64,000 nt of DNA from JAGNRR01 sp964389575. GTDB lineage: Bacteria > Bacteroidota > Bacteroidia > Chitinophagales > Chitinophagaceae. Positions 41,934 through 50,575 of this stretch are shown here, piece by piece. Numbering within the stretch: the first letter of the stretch is position 1; each line of letters opens with the position of its first letter. The stretch covers positions 16,557-80,556 of the forward strand of contig CAYMFF010000001.1 in NCBI GenBank assembly GCA_964389575.1. The letters run 5' to 3'. The position numbers and the translations under genes are program-made. Below the pieces are notes generated by a model. That model had not been told where the DNA came from. It did not search any database and was given only the letters and a program-made list of their open reading frames with translations.

Positions 41934-41973
41934 TTTTTTGTCACATTCAGTACATTGGTATTGTGACAAAAAA
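41934..41973. repeat. Perfect 12-bp inverted repeat between priA and mqnE
   Basis: TTTTTTGTCACA (41934-41945) and TGTGACAAAAAA (41962-41973) are perfectly complementary with a 16-nt spacer. The right arm abuts the mqnE stop codon. The T-run is on the 5' side of each strand, so it is not a standard terminator. It could be an operator dyad (TGTGACA), an mRNA 3'-end hairpin for mqnE, or a scar of a deleted or mobile segment. Confidence 0.6.
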
Positions 41974-43104
41974 TTAGACCACTTCAAATACTTCCAATTC
42001 GTTATATAGCGTATCGCGCTCTACCGCCGTATTTTCTGTTTGATGAATTAAATCTACAATTTCATCCGTTGTCATTGAAGGGCTTTGTTCTTCACTACCC
42101 GCCATAGAATAAATCTTGGTGCTATCATCAATGGTTCCGTCTAAATCATCCACGCCATAATTAACCATTAGTTGCGCTTTCTCACGGCCTAACATGGGCC
42201 AGTATGCTTTTACATGAGGGAAGTTGTCCATGAAAATTCTTGCTATCGTATAAGTCTTAATGTCGTCTATCACAGAACTTTCGGTAACATCAGACATGTC
42301 ATTATTTTCGTTTCTAAACTTAAGTGGAATGAAACAATTAAAACCACCGGTTTCATCTTGTAAATTTCGCAAACGATTCATGTGATCAATTCTATGTTGA
42401 TATTCTTCAATATGTCCATAGAGCATGGTAGCGTTAGAATGCATGCCCAATTCATGAGCAGTTTTATGAATAGCCAACCAACCTTCAGAATCTACTTTGT
42501 CTGCGCATATCTTTTCTCGTATTTCTTCATCAAAAATTTCTGCGCCTCCGCCTGGTAACGATTCAAGGCCCGCTTCTCGCAGATATTCTAAACCTTCTTT
42601 ATTCGACATTTTAGCTTTACGAAACATATAGTCTAATTCTACGGCGGTGTAACCTTTAATATGAAGACTCGGTCTGTGAGCTTTCATTTTTTTCATCAAA
42701 TTGGCAAAGAATTCGATATTTAGTTTTGGATGAACGCCACCTACAATATGTACCTCTGTGACTTTTTTATCGTCGTAGCTTTTTACGATATGCATCATTT
42801 GTTCTTCTGATAATTCCCAACCTTCCTCTCTGTTTTTATACAATCGAGAGTACGCACAAAAAGCACAACTAAAAACGCAAACATTAGTTGGTTCAATATG
42901 AAAGTTTCTATTGAAATACACTTTTTTACCATGCCTTTTTGTTTTGATATGATTGGCTAGCATACCCAAAAAGTCAATATCTGCATGTTGGTAAAGTTCT
43001 AAGCATTCATCCGTTGTTATTCGCTCGCCATCTAATACTTTTTGACCAATAGTTTTAAGAGAATTTGCGAGTAAAGCATCAGAGAAAACAGGTTGTGTGT
43101 CCAT
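41974..43104 (-). CDS. mqnE: Aminodeoxyfutalosine synthase MqnE (radical SAM)
   Basis: 376 residues from ATG 43104. MqnE joins enolpyruvyl-benzoate and SAM-derived adenosine in the futalosine menaquinone pathway. The cluster motif is Cys76-x3-Cys80-x2-Cys83 (CVFSCAFCAYSR). Family-specific blocks are SLPGGGAEIFDEEIRE and MHSNATMLYGHIE, and NCFIPLKF further on. A -7 box lies five nt upstream. The rest of the pathway (MqnA, B, C, D) is not in the window. It sits upstream of priA on the same strand, separated by an inverted repeat. Confidence 0.95.
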   Translation of the reverse strand: MDTQPVFSDALLANSLKTIGQKVLDGERITTDECLELYQHADIDFLGMLANHIKTKRHGKKVYFNRNFHIEPTNVCVFSCAFCAYSRLYKNREEGWELSEEQMMHIVKSYDDKKVTEVHIVGGVHPKLNIEFFANLMKKMKAHRPSLHIKGYTAVELDYMFRKAKMSNKEGLEYLREAGLESLPGGGAEIFDEEIREKICADKVDSEGWLAIHKTAHELGMHSNATMLYGHIEEYQHRIDHMNRLRNLQDETGGFNCFIPLKFRNENNDMSDVTESSVIDDIKTYTIARIFMDNFPHVKAYWPMLGREKAQLMVNYGVDDLDGTIDDSTKIYSMAGSEEQSPSMTTDEIVDLIHQTENTAVERDTLYNELEVFEVV

Positions 43105-43109
43105 GTTTA

Positions 43110-43117
43110 CAAAGGTA
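43110..43117 (-). promoter_or_regulatory. -7 promoter box for mqnE
   Basis: Minus-strand TACCTTTG matches TAnnTTTG and ends five nt before the mqnE ATG, predicting a leaderless message. Confidence 0.5.
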
Positions 43118-43164
43118 AACCTCAAGTACTTATTTATTATTCTATATCGTCTCAATTAATTCAA

Positions 43165-43554
43165 TCAAAAACTACTCAAATACCATTTGTTATCAATCAG
43201 AATTAGATTCATCGTTTCAAGTTGTTGTGCTTTGGGCCCGAACTTAAAATTTACTTTAGCTCCTTTTTTATTTGTTATTTTTTCAGCCAAAGAGTAAGCA
43301 AGTTTAAAATAAGTTCTAAACTCTAGTTTCTTCAGTCGGCTTGATTCATTTACTGAGCATAGTTGCTTAGTGTCGCCATCGCCCTTTCCATTGGGTGCGC
43401 AAAGGCGATGGATTTGAGAGAAGTCACCCGTGCGAGCACAACGAAAAACTTCTTCCACCGTATTTCTCGGCGTGCTTTGATCGGGTATTCGATTTTGCGC
43501 ATTAGTTGAGAAGCTAGTAAAAAGGCTAAATATTATGCAAGTGTATTTGTACAT
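43165..43554 (-). CDS. Small secreted protein of unknown function
   Basis: 129 residues with a signal peptide (MYKYTCIIFSLFTSFSTNAQ). After the signal, the TPRNTVEEVFRCARTGDFSQIHRLCAP segment resembles the NTF2-like/DUF4878 pattern of small secreted proteins, ending in KWYLSSF. Three cysteines are in the mature part, at least two of which could pair. No function can be given. A strong terminator separates it from the upstream yiaA-like gene. Confidence 0.65.
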   Translation of the reverse strand: MYKYTCIIFSLFTSFSTNAQNRIPDQSTPRNTVEEVFRCARTGDFSQIHRLCAPNGKGDGDTKQLCSVNESSRLKKLEFRTYFKLAYSLAEKITNKKGAKVNFKFGPKAQQLETMNLILIDNKWYLSSF

Positions 43555-43573
43555 GCTTCTCGTTTAAAAATTT

Positions 43574-43606
43574 AAGATAGCGCATCTATTTCAGATGCGC
43601 TATCTT
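43574..43606 (-). terminator. Strong hairpin terminator after the YiaA/B-like gene
   Basis: AAGATAGCGCATCT (43574-43587) and AGATGCGCTATCTT (43593-43606) form a perfect 14-bp stem with a 5-nt loop (ATTTC). On the minus strand it is followed by AAATTTTTAAAC. On the plus strand a T-run follows, so it could act both ways, but both flanking genes are on the minus strand. Confidence 0.8.
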
Positions 43607-43609
43607 TTT

Positions 43610-44041
43610 TTATAAATCTTCTTCTTCAGTTATGGGAATAGTTGGATTATGTTTTTCGTAGAGTAAATTATCTCTTACATTTTTTTGAACAGCAATGGCT
43701 CCAAAAATTGCCAGCAAAAAAGCAAAGGCATAAAAGCCTTTCTCACTAGCTTGTAATGTAGCATTCCACAATCCAATTACTAATAGCAGAATAGACAAAA
43801 GTGTTCCAAACCAACAGATGCCATAGTAAATTTCTGTAACCGGTAAGTTCTCAAGTCGGTCTCTTACAGCTTTCTGTAGCGAGACGACACCAAAAAGTCC
43901 AAACATGAGAACAGTGAAATAATATCCCTTTTCGTTAAGTAGCATATCAGCGCGCCAGAGTCCGATAATAAATCCGATGGTTCCTGCGCCCATAGCTATC
44001 CATGATGCAGCCACAAAAGCATTAGATGTTTTTTGTACCAT
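43610..44041 (-). CDS. YiaA/YiaB two-helix domain membrane protein
   Basis: 143 residues with four hydrophobic helices arranged as two similar halves. Each half has a GLWRADMLLNEKGYYFTVLM or GLWNATLQASEKGFYAFAFL unit, the duplicated YiaAB two-helix module, and each ends in VQK-type residues (SLQKAVRDRLE, AVQKNVRDNL). It is an inner-membrane protein without known function. The internal duplication is inherent to this family. A strong terminator follows. Confidence 0.85.
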   Translation of the reverse strand: MVQKTSNAFVAASWIAMGAGTIGFIIGLWRADMLLNEKGYYFTVLMFGLFGVVSLQKAVRDRLENLPVTEIYYGICWFGTLLSILLLVIGLWNATLQASEKGFYAFAFLLAIFGAIAVQKNVRDNLLYEKHNPTIPITEEEDL

Positions 44042-44253
44042 AATTATATTTTTTTAATAATGAGTTCCCCAAAAGGGCTAAAGCAGAAAGAAGCGTAGTT
44101 TGTTTAGTTTGTCTGAGACGATGCAGTTTGTAGTCCTGCTAATTTATTTGTTACAAACGAATAACTCCATTCGGAAAACAAAATTAGGTGCAACTAAACT
44201 GCGGTTTTAAAAAGAAAATCTAAAAGTAATGTGAAAGAAAAATTAAGTGTTTC

Positions 44254-47200
44254 TTAAGGCTTCTCTCTTTTTATCTGGATAAAGTCAATTCGCTTCTCTC
44301 GCACAAGGCGATTGTAATCAGCTACATCGCTATCTAATATTTGCATGAAGTTGCTCAATTGTTCATCTATTTTTTGAGAAAGCTCACGATATGCATCTTT
44401 TACTTGTTGGCTCGGTGCTGTTTCTTGATTGGCTGCTCTAAATAGACCACCAAGTTTATCATTTAACTTAATAGGGTAGTTGAGTACATCTTGATGACTC
44501 ACTGCTTTGTTCTGATATAAAGCAGACTCTACTTTATTTAGTTTTTTCTTGATTTTTTCACCCAAGGTGTCTAAATCCTTAGGGTAGGCATCGCCTTGAA
44601 TATTTTTTAGTTGAGTGATTTGTGTTTTTACACTTTTAATGTTTTTAATCGTTTCTTGTGTTTCAAAAAATTTATTTCTGATTTGTTTTAAAAAGGCAAA
44701 CTGTTCTTGATAATCTTTATCGGTAGCCTCATAATTTTTATCTTTTCTGATTTCTACATTTACCATTTGTTGCACACCGCCTACCTTCAGCGTGGCAGTG
44801 TACATGCCGGGTGGCACTTTATAGCCACGGACCGTGCCATTCCAAAGTATCATTTTATCTATCTTTTTAACCCCTTTCATTGTCATGTTCCAAGTTGTTT
44901 GGTTCATTCCTTTATTCGGGTTAAAATTTTTGTCTTTGTCTTTTCCTTTGTTAGTAATGGTTTTCATGATTTCACCATTTTCATCTCGAATAATAATTTC
45001 AACTTTACTACTATCCCTAAAATTATCATTTAACCAATATTGGAAAACAACACCTGGCGCATGATTCATTCCAGCATTTCGAACATTTTTATTTTGCCAA
45101 CCACGCATTCGGTAGGCATATTTTGGAGTAAATAGTTTGACATCAACATTTTCTTTAAAATTGGCCATTGCATCTTTTTGTGCTTGGCGAATAAAGCTCA
45201 AATCATCTAGTATCCAAAAACTTCTTCCCTGGGTAGCTACAATTAGACTATTGTCTTTAAGTGCTAAGTCTGTAATCGGAACAGTCGGTAGATTTAGCTG
45301 AAAAGAATTCCAGTCTTCTCCTTGATTAAACGAGATATAAAGTCCTTTTTCAGTACCACAATATAAAATATTCGGATCGCTTCTGTCTTGTCTGATTGCT
45401 CTTACAAAATGATCATTCGGAATACCGTTGGTGATATTTTTCCAAGTTCTTCCATAATTAGTTGTCTTGTAAATAAAAGGTGTTTCATCATCTAGTTTAT
45501 AACGCGTACCAACTATAAAACACGTGCCTGCTCGATTCTGGCTAGGTTCTATGCAGTTTATCATAGTCCAGTCTGGCATTCTTTTTGGGGTGACATCATC
45601 CCAAGTCGTTCCACCGTTTTGCGTTAGGTGCACCAAGCCGTCATCGCTTCCACACCAAATTACACCTTCTTGAGCCGGACTTTCGGCTGCCGCAAAAATG
45701 GTGCAATAATATTCTACACCAGAATTGTCTTTTGTAATACTACCGCCGCTTGGTTTTTGTTTGCTTTTGTCATTGGTTGTTAAATCGGGTGATATAGATT
45801 TCCAGCTTTGACCTTCATCGGTAGTGACAAATAATTCATTACCTGCAGCGTAGAGTCGTTTGCTATTATGTGGCGAAAAGAAAATTGGGAAATTCCATTG
45901 AAATCGATATTTCAAAACATCAGCTCCTGCGCCAATTGGGCTGACTGGCCAAACACTAACCGTTCTACTTTCTTTTGTGGTATGATTGTATCGCGATAAA
46001 TAGCCACCATAATTTCCTCCGTAAACAATCTCTGGATTTAATGGATCTGCCACTATATGTCCACTTTCAAAACCAGCACTTCTCTCCCAATCTTGTTGAT
46101 TAATATCTCCATGATAAGTTCTGCTCGCTATTCGCATGGAACTATTGTCTTGCTGGCAACCAAGAATGCGATATGGAAAATGATTATCAGTACTGACTCT
46201 ATAAAATTGAGATGTGGGTTGGTTCATATAAGTACTCCAGCTTTTTCCCTTGTTCTTTGAAATTTGAACACCTCCATCATCGGCAATAGCCATGCGACTG
46301 CCATCTTCTGGGTCAATCCAAATGCCATGATGATCAGCATGTGGTGTCCGAATCGTGGTGAATTTTTTACCACCATCAGTGCTTTTATGAAATCGAACAT
46401 TACAAACCCATAATTCATTCTCATCTTTTGGGTCTACTGCCATTCGGCTGAAATACCAAGATCGTTGACGAATTTTACTTTCACTATTTTGTTTTTTCCA
46501 AGTTTTACCGGCATCCTCACTGACGAATAAACCGCCTTTTTTGCTTTCTATAATGGAATACATTTTGTCCGGATTAGAAGGTGCAATTGCTATTGTTATA
46601 ATGCCTAAAGTATCCTTTGGTAAGCCTTTGCTTTTTGTGATATTTTTCCACGATTCGCCGCCGTCGGTGCTTTTCCAAAGGCCACTTCCGTGACCACCAC
46701 TACTAAAGTCATAATGCGTACGGCGCACGCGCCAAGTACTAGCAAATAAAATATCAGGATTGGTCGGATCTATAGCAATATCAGCTGCACCTACATTTTC
46801 ATTTACAAAAAGTACTTTATTCCAAGTTTGACCACCATCAGTCGTTTTAAAAATACCGCGCTGTTTGTTGGGTCCAAATAAATGACCGACAGCTGCAACG
46901 TAGACTATGTTATTATCCTTGGGGTGAATAATAATTTTGGCGATATGTCGAGAATCTTTAAGACCAATAAATTTCCAAGTTCTACCACCATCGGTTGATT
47001 TCCACATTCCATGACCTTCGCTTACGTTGCCGCGCAAGGTGCTTTCGCCTGTTCCTACATAAAGTAGCAATGGGTCATTTTTTGAAACTTCAATGGCGCC
47101 GATACTGCCGCCAAAATAACCATCGGAAATGTTTTTCCAGTTTTGTCCAGCATCTTTCGTTTTCCAAACGCCGCCTCCCGTGGCCGCCATATAGTAAACT

Positions 47201-47379
47201 TCTTTATTCTTATAATCTCCGCATACGCCACTAGCTCGACCTCCTCGAAAAGGACCTATGTTTCTAAATTTTGTATTTTCAAAAAGCGTAGAATCAAAAG
47301 GGTAATTGCTTTGTGCAGATACATTGCAGAAAGAACATACAATGATTAAAATGACGGCAAACGAAAGAAATTTATTCAT
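44254..47379 (-). CDS. VPS10/sortilin-type beta-propeller glycosyl hydrolase-like protein
   Basis: A 1041-residue secreted protein with signal peptide MNKFLSFAVILIIVCSFCNVSA. About ten BNR/Asp-box repeats are visible (DAGQNWKNI, DGGRTWKF, DGGQTWNKV, DGGESWKNI, DAGKTWKKQ, DEGQSWKSI and others), building a large propeller like VPS10/sortilin and related xyloglucanase-like folds. A C-terminal region (about residues 800-1040) has a beta domain and a helical tail (KIDEQLSNFMQILDSDVADY). Annotation pipelines label this family glycosyl hydrolase, but the Asp boxes are structural, so enzyme activity is not shown. No C-terminal sorting signal is evident. Confidence 0.85.
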   Translation of the reverse strand: MNKFLSFAVILIIVCSFCNVSAQSNYPFDSTLFENTKFRNIGPFRGGRASGVCGDYKNKEVYYMAATGGGVWKTKDAGQNWKNISDGYFGGSIGAIEVSKNDPLLLYVGTGESTLRGNVSEGHGMWKSTDGGRTWKFIGLKDSRHIAKIIIHPKDNNIVYVAAVGHLFGPNKQRGIFKTTDGGQTWNKVLFVNENVGAADIAIDPTNPDILFASTWRVRRTHYDFSSGGHGSGLWKSTDGGESWKNITKSKGLPKDTLGIITIAIAPSNPDKMYSIIESKKGGLFVSEDAGKTWKKQNSESKIRQRSWYFSRMAVDPKDENELWVCNVRFHKSTDGGKKFTTIRTPHADHHGIWIDPEDGSRMAIADDGGVQISKNKGKSWSTYMNQPTSQFYRVSTDNHFPYRILGCQQDNSSMRIASRTYHGDINQQDWERSAGFESGHIVADPLNPEIVYGGNYGGYLSRYNHTTKESRTVSVWPVSPIGAGADVLKYRFQWNFPIFFSPHNSKRLYAAGNELFVTTDEGQSWKSISPDLTTNDKSKQKPSGGSITKDNSGVEYYCTIFAAAESPAQEGVIWCGSDDGLVHLTQNGGTTWDDVTPKRMPDWTMINCIEPSQNRAGTCFIVGTRYKLDDETPFIYKTTNYGRTWKNITNGIPNDHFVRAIRQDRSDPNILYCGTEKGLYISFNQGEDWNSFQLNLPTVPITDLALKDNSLIVATQGRSFWILDDLSFIRQAQKDAMANFKENVDVKLFTPKYAYRMRGWQNKNVRNAGMNHAPGVVFQYWLNDNFRDSSKVEIIIRDENGEIMKTITNKGKDKDKNFNPNKGMNQTTWNMTMKGVKKIDKMILWNGTVRGYKVPPGMYTATLKVGGVQQMVNVEIRKDKNYEATDKDYQEQFAFLKQIRNKFFETQETIKNIKSVKTQITQLKNIQGDAYPKDLDTLGEKIKKKLNKVESALYQNKAVSHQDVLNYPIKLNDKLGGLFRAANQETAPSQQVKDAYRELSQKIDEQLSNFMQILDSDVADYNRLVREKRIDFIQIKREKP

Positions 47380-47457
47380 TGCCAGTGAAGATAATCTTCA
47401 ATTGTTGAAATGGATAAATTCCAATTGTCAAAATGAATTAAGGCATGAAATTTTGTT

Positions 47458-47985
47458 CTATCTTTTTTCTAGATATAATCCGCTTTCGGCGTCAAATTGA
47501 ATCTTTTCTGCATCTGACAAGGTATTTCTGTGTACGATAATTGTATATCCGCCAATAGATTTCTCTAAATTATTATCTATAATGAGCCAATCTGAAATGT
47601 TAGTTTGATCAATAGTTATTGAATCCTCAAATTGAAAACCAATATCTTCTACAGGGACATTGTCTATTATCCCTACTAAATCATTGTCTTTAATTCTTAT
47701 ATCTCGAATCCAAATGTGTTCATTGCTTCCACTATTAGTAACGAATTTTTGTTTTACACTGTAGAAGATATTTTTCGCTTTATTTTCACTTAGGTGTTCT
47801 TTAAACTCCTTCAGACTTTCATTTGCATCAAGAATTGCTTGGTTTATTTCTTTGTCATCGTTGTCAATAAAAGTAACATCGGGTTCGCCCTCTCTTTTGA
47901 GCGTGTTATTATTAGAATCCAAACATGAACTACTTAAGATTGTAAGGGTGAGGATAATTATGAAATGTGTTTTAAGCGTACTCAT
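47458..47985 (-). CDS. DUF2314/YegJ-like lipoprotein
   Basis: 175 residues with a lipoprotein signal (IILTLTILSSSC, acylated Cys21). The mature part has the DUF2314 pattern: AILDANESLKEFKEHLSE, then VKQKFVTNSGSNEHIWIRD and GGYTIIVHRN. Members include E. coli YegJ; function is unknown. It follows a small hypothetical gene by seven nt and belongs to the same operon. Confidence 0.75.
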   Translation of the reverse strand: MSTLKTHFIIILTLTILSSSCLDSNNNTLKREGEPDVTFIDNDDKEINQAILDANESLKEFKEHLSENKAKNIFYSVKQKFVTNSGSNEHIWIRDIRIKDNDLVGIIDNVPVEDIGFQFEDSITIDQTNISDWLIIDNNLEKSIGGYTIIVHRNTLSDAEKIQFDAESGLYLEKR

Positions 47986-47992
47986 GTTTTTC

Positions 47993-48331
47993 TTATTTGA
48001 TAAATTCTACTTTATCCGGTGTGGGATAATTAATAAGGTTGACAAAATCTTCTTTCCAAAAATCCATATCTAATAAGTTTCCTTCTTTGTCCTTTGTCAA
48101 AGAGATGATAACTCTAATTTTATCTTCGTCGAAATATTCTACTGTAATAATATCGCCAGCATAGTTTTCTGCATCGGTGCCAGAAAGGTTGATGCTTTCG
48201 GGTTGTTGCAGGTTGTATGGGCTTACTGCATCAGGAATTTTACCAATGAGATTTTCCGCCTTGGCCAATGTGAGCAGATGTATTATTAGCTGCTTTTCTT
48301 TTTCTTCTATCGGTCTGGTAGTGTTGGACAT
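47993..48331 (-). CDS. Small conserved protein of unknown function
   Basis: 112 residues from ATG 48331. A TTG six nt earlier would add only two residues. A charged N-terminus (RPIEEKEKQLIIHLLTLAKAE) is followed by a beta-rich part (GDIITVEYFDEDKIRVIISLTKDKEGN) and an aromatic patch (LLDMDFWKEDFVNLI). It resembles small DUF6984-type proteins, but I am not sure of that. It precedes the DUF2314 gene by seven nt and is probably translated with it. Confidence 0.6.
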   Translation of the reverse strand: MSNTTRPIEEKEKQLIIHLLTLAKAENLIGKIPDAVSPYNLQQPESINLSGTDAENYAGDIITVEYFDEDKIRVIISLTKDKEGNLLDMDFWKEDFVNLINYPTPDKVEFIK

Positions 48332-48364
48332 GCTCAAGTTTCATTCAAATTTAAGTCAAAAAGA

Positions 48365-48391
48365 AAAGCGCTCAATTTAATTGAACGCTTT
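48365..48391 (-). terminator. Terminator after the OmpA-family gene
   Basis: AAAGCG (48365-48370) and CGCTTT (48386-48391) with an inner TCAATT/AATTGA pairing and one C-A mismatch form a hairpin. On the minus strand it is followed by a T-rich tract (TTCTTTTTGAC), as expected for the end of the OmpA-family transcript. Confidence 0.65.
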
Positions 48392-48410
48392 ACCTAAATT
48401 TTTTATTTCT

Positions 48411-49295
48411 TTATTGTTTAACTGCTTTCTCAGGATCTAATAAATCATAGAATTGGTCAAGCTTCGGCAAAATGATAATCCGTGTTCTACGATTCGTCAT
48501 TCGTCCAATTTCTGTATCGTTAGAAGCTAATGTGTTATACTCGCCACGTCCGGCTGCAATTAATCGGTTCGGGTCCACATTATAATTATTTTGCAACGAA
48601 CGAACCACTGAGGTTGCTCTAATTACGCTGAGGTCCCAATTGTCCTGCATGCGCTCATTACTAATAGGAACATTGTCAGTGTAGCCTTCAACCATTACTT
48701 CGTAATTGGGTCTGGACTGAATAATTGCTGCGATTTTTTCTAACACATCATTAGCTCTTGGCGTTAAATCAGCACTACCGCTTTTGTAAAGCATTTTATC
48801 AGAAAGGTTAATCATCACCACCGTTTTATCAACTTTGATTTCAATGTCCTGATCTTCGATTCCATCGCGCAACACTTTTTTTAGATTTATAGCTAAGGCA
48901 AGATTAATTGAATCGGCTTTAGTTCTTGCGGCTTGTACCATTTGTATATAACGATCTTTTTGTTCAAGCTGTTGCAAGGTTTTTGCAATATTTGCATTGG
49001 CTGATTTTGATAGGGTAGTTAAATTACCAACTTGTGTTACTTGTTTATCTCGTTGGTTTTTAGCATCAGAAAGTTGGTCTCTTAAATCATCATATTGCTC
49101 CTTGCGTAAATTCAAGCTGGCGTTTGCAGCTTTTAAATCTCCTTGACAAGCCGCTAGGTTATCATTCGCTACACGAAGATCTCGCTGGGTGCGTGATAAG
49201 TCAGTTTGTACGGTTTGAAATTGTTTTTTGGTTACGCAGGATGAGAAACCAACCACTAGCATAAGTCCTAGTGCGACTGTTGTTCTTACGTTCAT
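48411..49295 (-). CDS. OmpA-family peptidoglycan-binding lipoprotein
   Basis: 294 residues. The N-terminus has a lipobox (VVGFSSC, Cys20). Residues about 25-125 form a helical coiled coil with regular heptads (LRVANDNLAACQGDLKAANA). The OmpA-like C-terminal domain follows, with the conserved NYEVMVEGYTDNVPIS strand, the Asp/Arg peptidoglycan-contact residues in NWDLSVIRATSVV, and GRMTNRRTRIIILP. It likely tethers the outer membrane or a protein complex to the cell wall. A terminator follows it. Confidence 0.92.
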   Translation of the reverse strand: MNVRTTVALGLMLVVGFSSCVTKKQFQTVQTDLSRTQRDLRVANDNLAACQGDLKAANASLNLRKEQYDDLRDQLSDAKNQRDKQVTQVGNLTTLSKSANANIAKTLQQLEQKDRYIQMVQAARTKADSINLALAINLKKVLRDGIEDQDIEIKVDKTVVMINLSDKMLYKSGSADLTPRANDVLEKIAAIIQSRPNYEVMVEGYTDNVPISNERMQDNWDLSVIRATSVVRSLQNNYNVDPNRLIAAGRGEYNTLASNDTEIGRMTNRRTRIIILPKLDQFYDLLDPEKAVKQ

Positions 49296-49396
49296 CTTTT
49301 ACTCTTTTAATAATTCTAATCATAAAGATGAGAATAGATGGTGTTTTTCACATAATATAGAATGTTAATTTTTGTGAACGAGCCGTCAACAGATAA

Positions 49397-50575
49397 TTAT
49401 CGGGTCCAAGCCAATCCTTCTTGAAACGAATTAGCTTTGTCATAAATTGCTGGAATTTTAATTTCACCCTTTCTGTTTATAAAACCGATTTTACCATTGG
49501 TAGCTGCAAATTTTATCAAATTACTTCCTGATGCATGTCCTAAATATTTTACTTTCATTTTTAAAGGAGTAAAGTTTTTTAAGAAATAATCTTTTTTAGA
49601 GTTTGACAATGAAAGAGTTTCGTTTGAAGGATAAACACCACAATAAAAACCAGACTTAGAATAGTCTGCATAAATGGTACTGTATTTCATGGGTAAGACT
49701 AATTTTCCATTGGTGTCAATCAAACCTTTTAAACCATTTTTTTCTACAATAGCATAACCATCTTGGTCAAAGGATTTTGCATGGTCATAATCGCCACCAA
49801 TAATTAATTCATCATTCTGATTAACGAACCCCCATCCTTTTCTGTTTGCCTTAGTGCAAACAGCCGCTCGATTCATTTTAAATCCTTGAAGGGTTCTGTA
49901 TTTTGTTTTAAAAACAACTTTTCCTTTTTTATTGATTAGTACAGTGCGTCCTTGAACTTTTGCTCTGCAAAGACCGTTATTAAAAGAGGATGTGCCACCT
50001 TGATTATACTTAAATGGGATGGCGATATTTCCATTCGGGTCTATAAAACCATATTTTCCATTACCATTATATGGCGTGACACAACAAAGCCCGTCACTAA
50101 AAATTACAGAGCCAGAATACTTACAAGGAATCACTTCTGTCCCTTCTTGATTAATAAAACCCATTGCTCCATTTTTATAAACTGCTAATCGGTCTGTGAA
50201 TCCACTCACAATTGTTCCTACTTTTTTATATGGTTTTGTTGGAATTGTTTTTCCCGATTGGTCAATCAAAGAATAGATGTCGCTTCCTTTTTTCTTTACC
50301 CAAGTGACATTGGTTTTAAAATCATTTGCTTTTTCATAAACACAAGGAATTACAACTTCTCCCTTGCGGTTAATAAATCCGTAGTTTGAAACCCATTTAT
50401 TATTTATTACCGTTCTTTTTTGAATCCGTGCCAATCCATTACTAAAATCATAAACCCAGCGGGCTTGAATAGAGAATAATTCTTTTCCACTTGAGTCAAT
50501 ACAGGTCCAAGTTTTTTGTTGGGCGTTTACCGTAGTGCTAAAGACAATAGCTAAGAGTACAAGGATAGGTTTCAT
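49397..50575 (-). CDS. WG-repeat secreted protein
   Basis: 392 residues with signal peptide MKPILVLLAIVFSTTVNA. Seven or more WG-type repeats of roughly 45 residues follow, each with GFINRKGEVVIPCVYEKA-like strands (for example YGFIDPNGNIAIPFKYNQ and GWGFVNQNDELIIGGDYD). The repeat is built of beta-hairpins and may bind cell-wall or surface ligands. The last repeat ends abruptly (FQEGLAWTR), which is a common end for these proteins. Function is unknown. Confidence 0.85.
   Translation of the reverse strand: MKPILVLLAIVFSTTVNAQQKTWTCIDSSGKELFSIQARWVYDFSNGLARIQKRTVINNKWVSNYGFINRKGEVVIPCVYEKANDFKTNVTWVKKKGSDIYSLIDQSGKTIPTKPYKKVGTIVSGFTDRLAVYKNGAMGFINQEGTEVIPCKYSGSVIFSDGLCCVTPYNGNGKYGFIDPNGNIAIPFKYNQGGTSSFNNGLCRAKVQGRTVLINKKGKVVFKTKYRTLQGFKMNRAAVCTKANRKGWGFVNQNDELIIGGDYDHAKSFDQDGYAIVEKNGLKGLIDTNGKLVLPMKYSTIYADYSKSGFYCGVYPSNETLSLSNSKKDYFLKNFTPLKMKVKYLGHASGSNLIKFAATNGKIGFINRKGEIKIPAIYDKANSFQEGLAWTR

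Noticed and set aside
41934..41973. The inverted repeat as a terminator
   Set aside because: The T-run is 5' of the stem on both strands, the reverse of an intrinsic terminator. It is retained only as an inverted repeat of unknown role.
43574..43606. The 14-bp hairpin as a repeat element
   Set aside because: Its position right after the YiaA/B-like stop and the T-rich flanks are explained by termination. No second copy was seen in the window.
44042..44253. 212-bp gap before the YiaA/B-like gene as a possible RNA gene
   Set aside because: No tRNA fold, riboswitch motif or strong hairpin was seen; it looks like ordinary spacer and upstream region.
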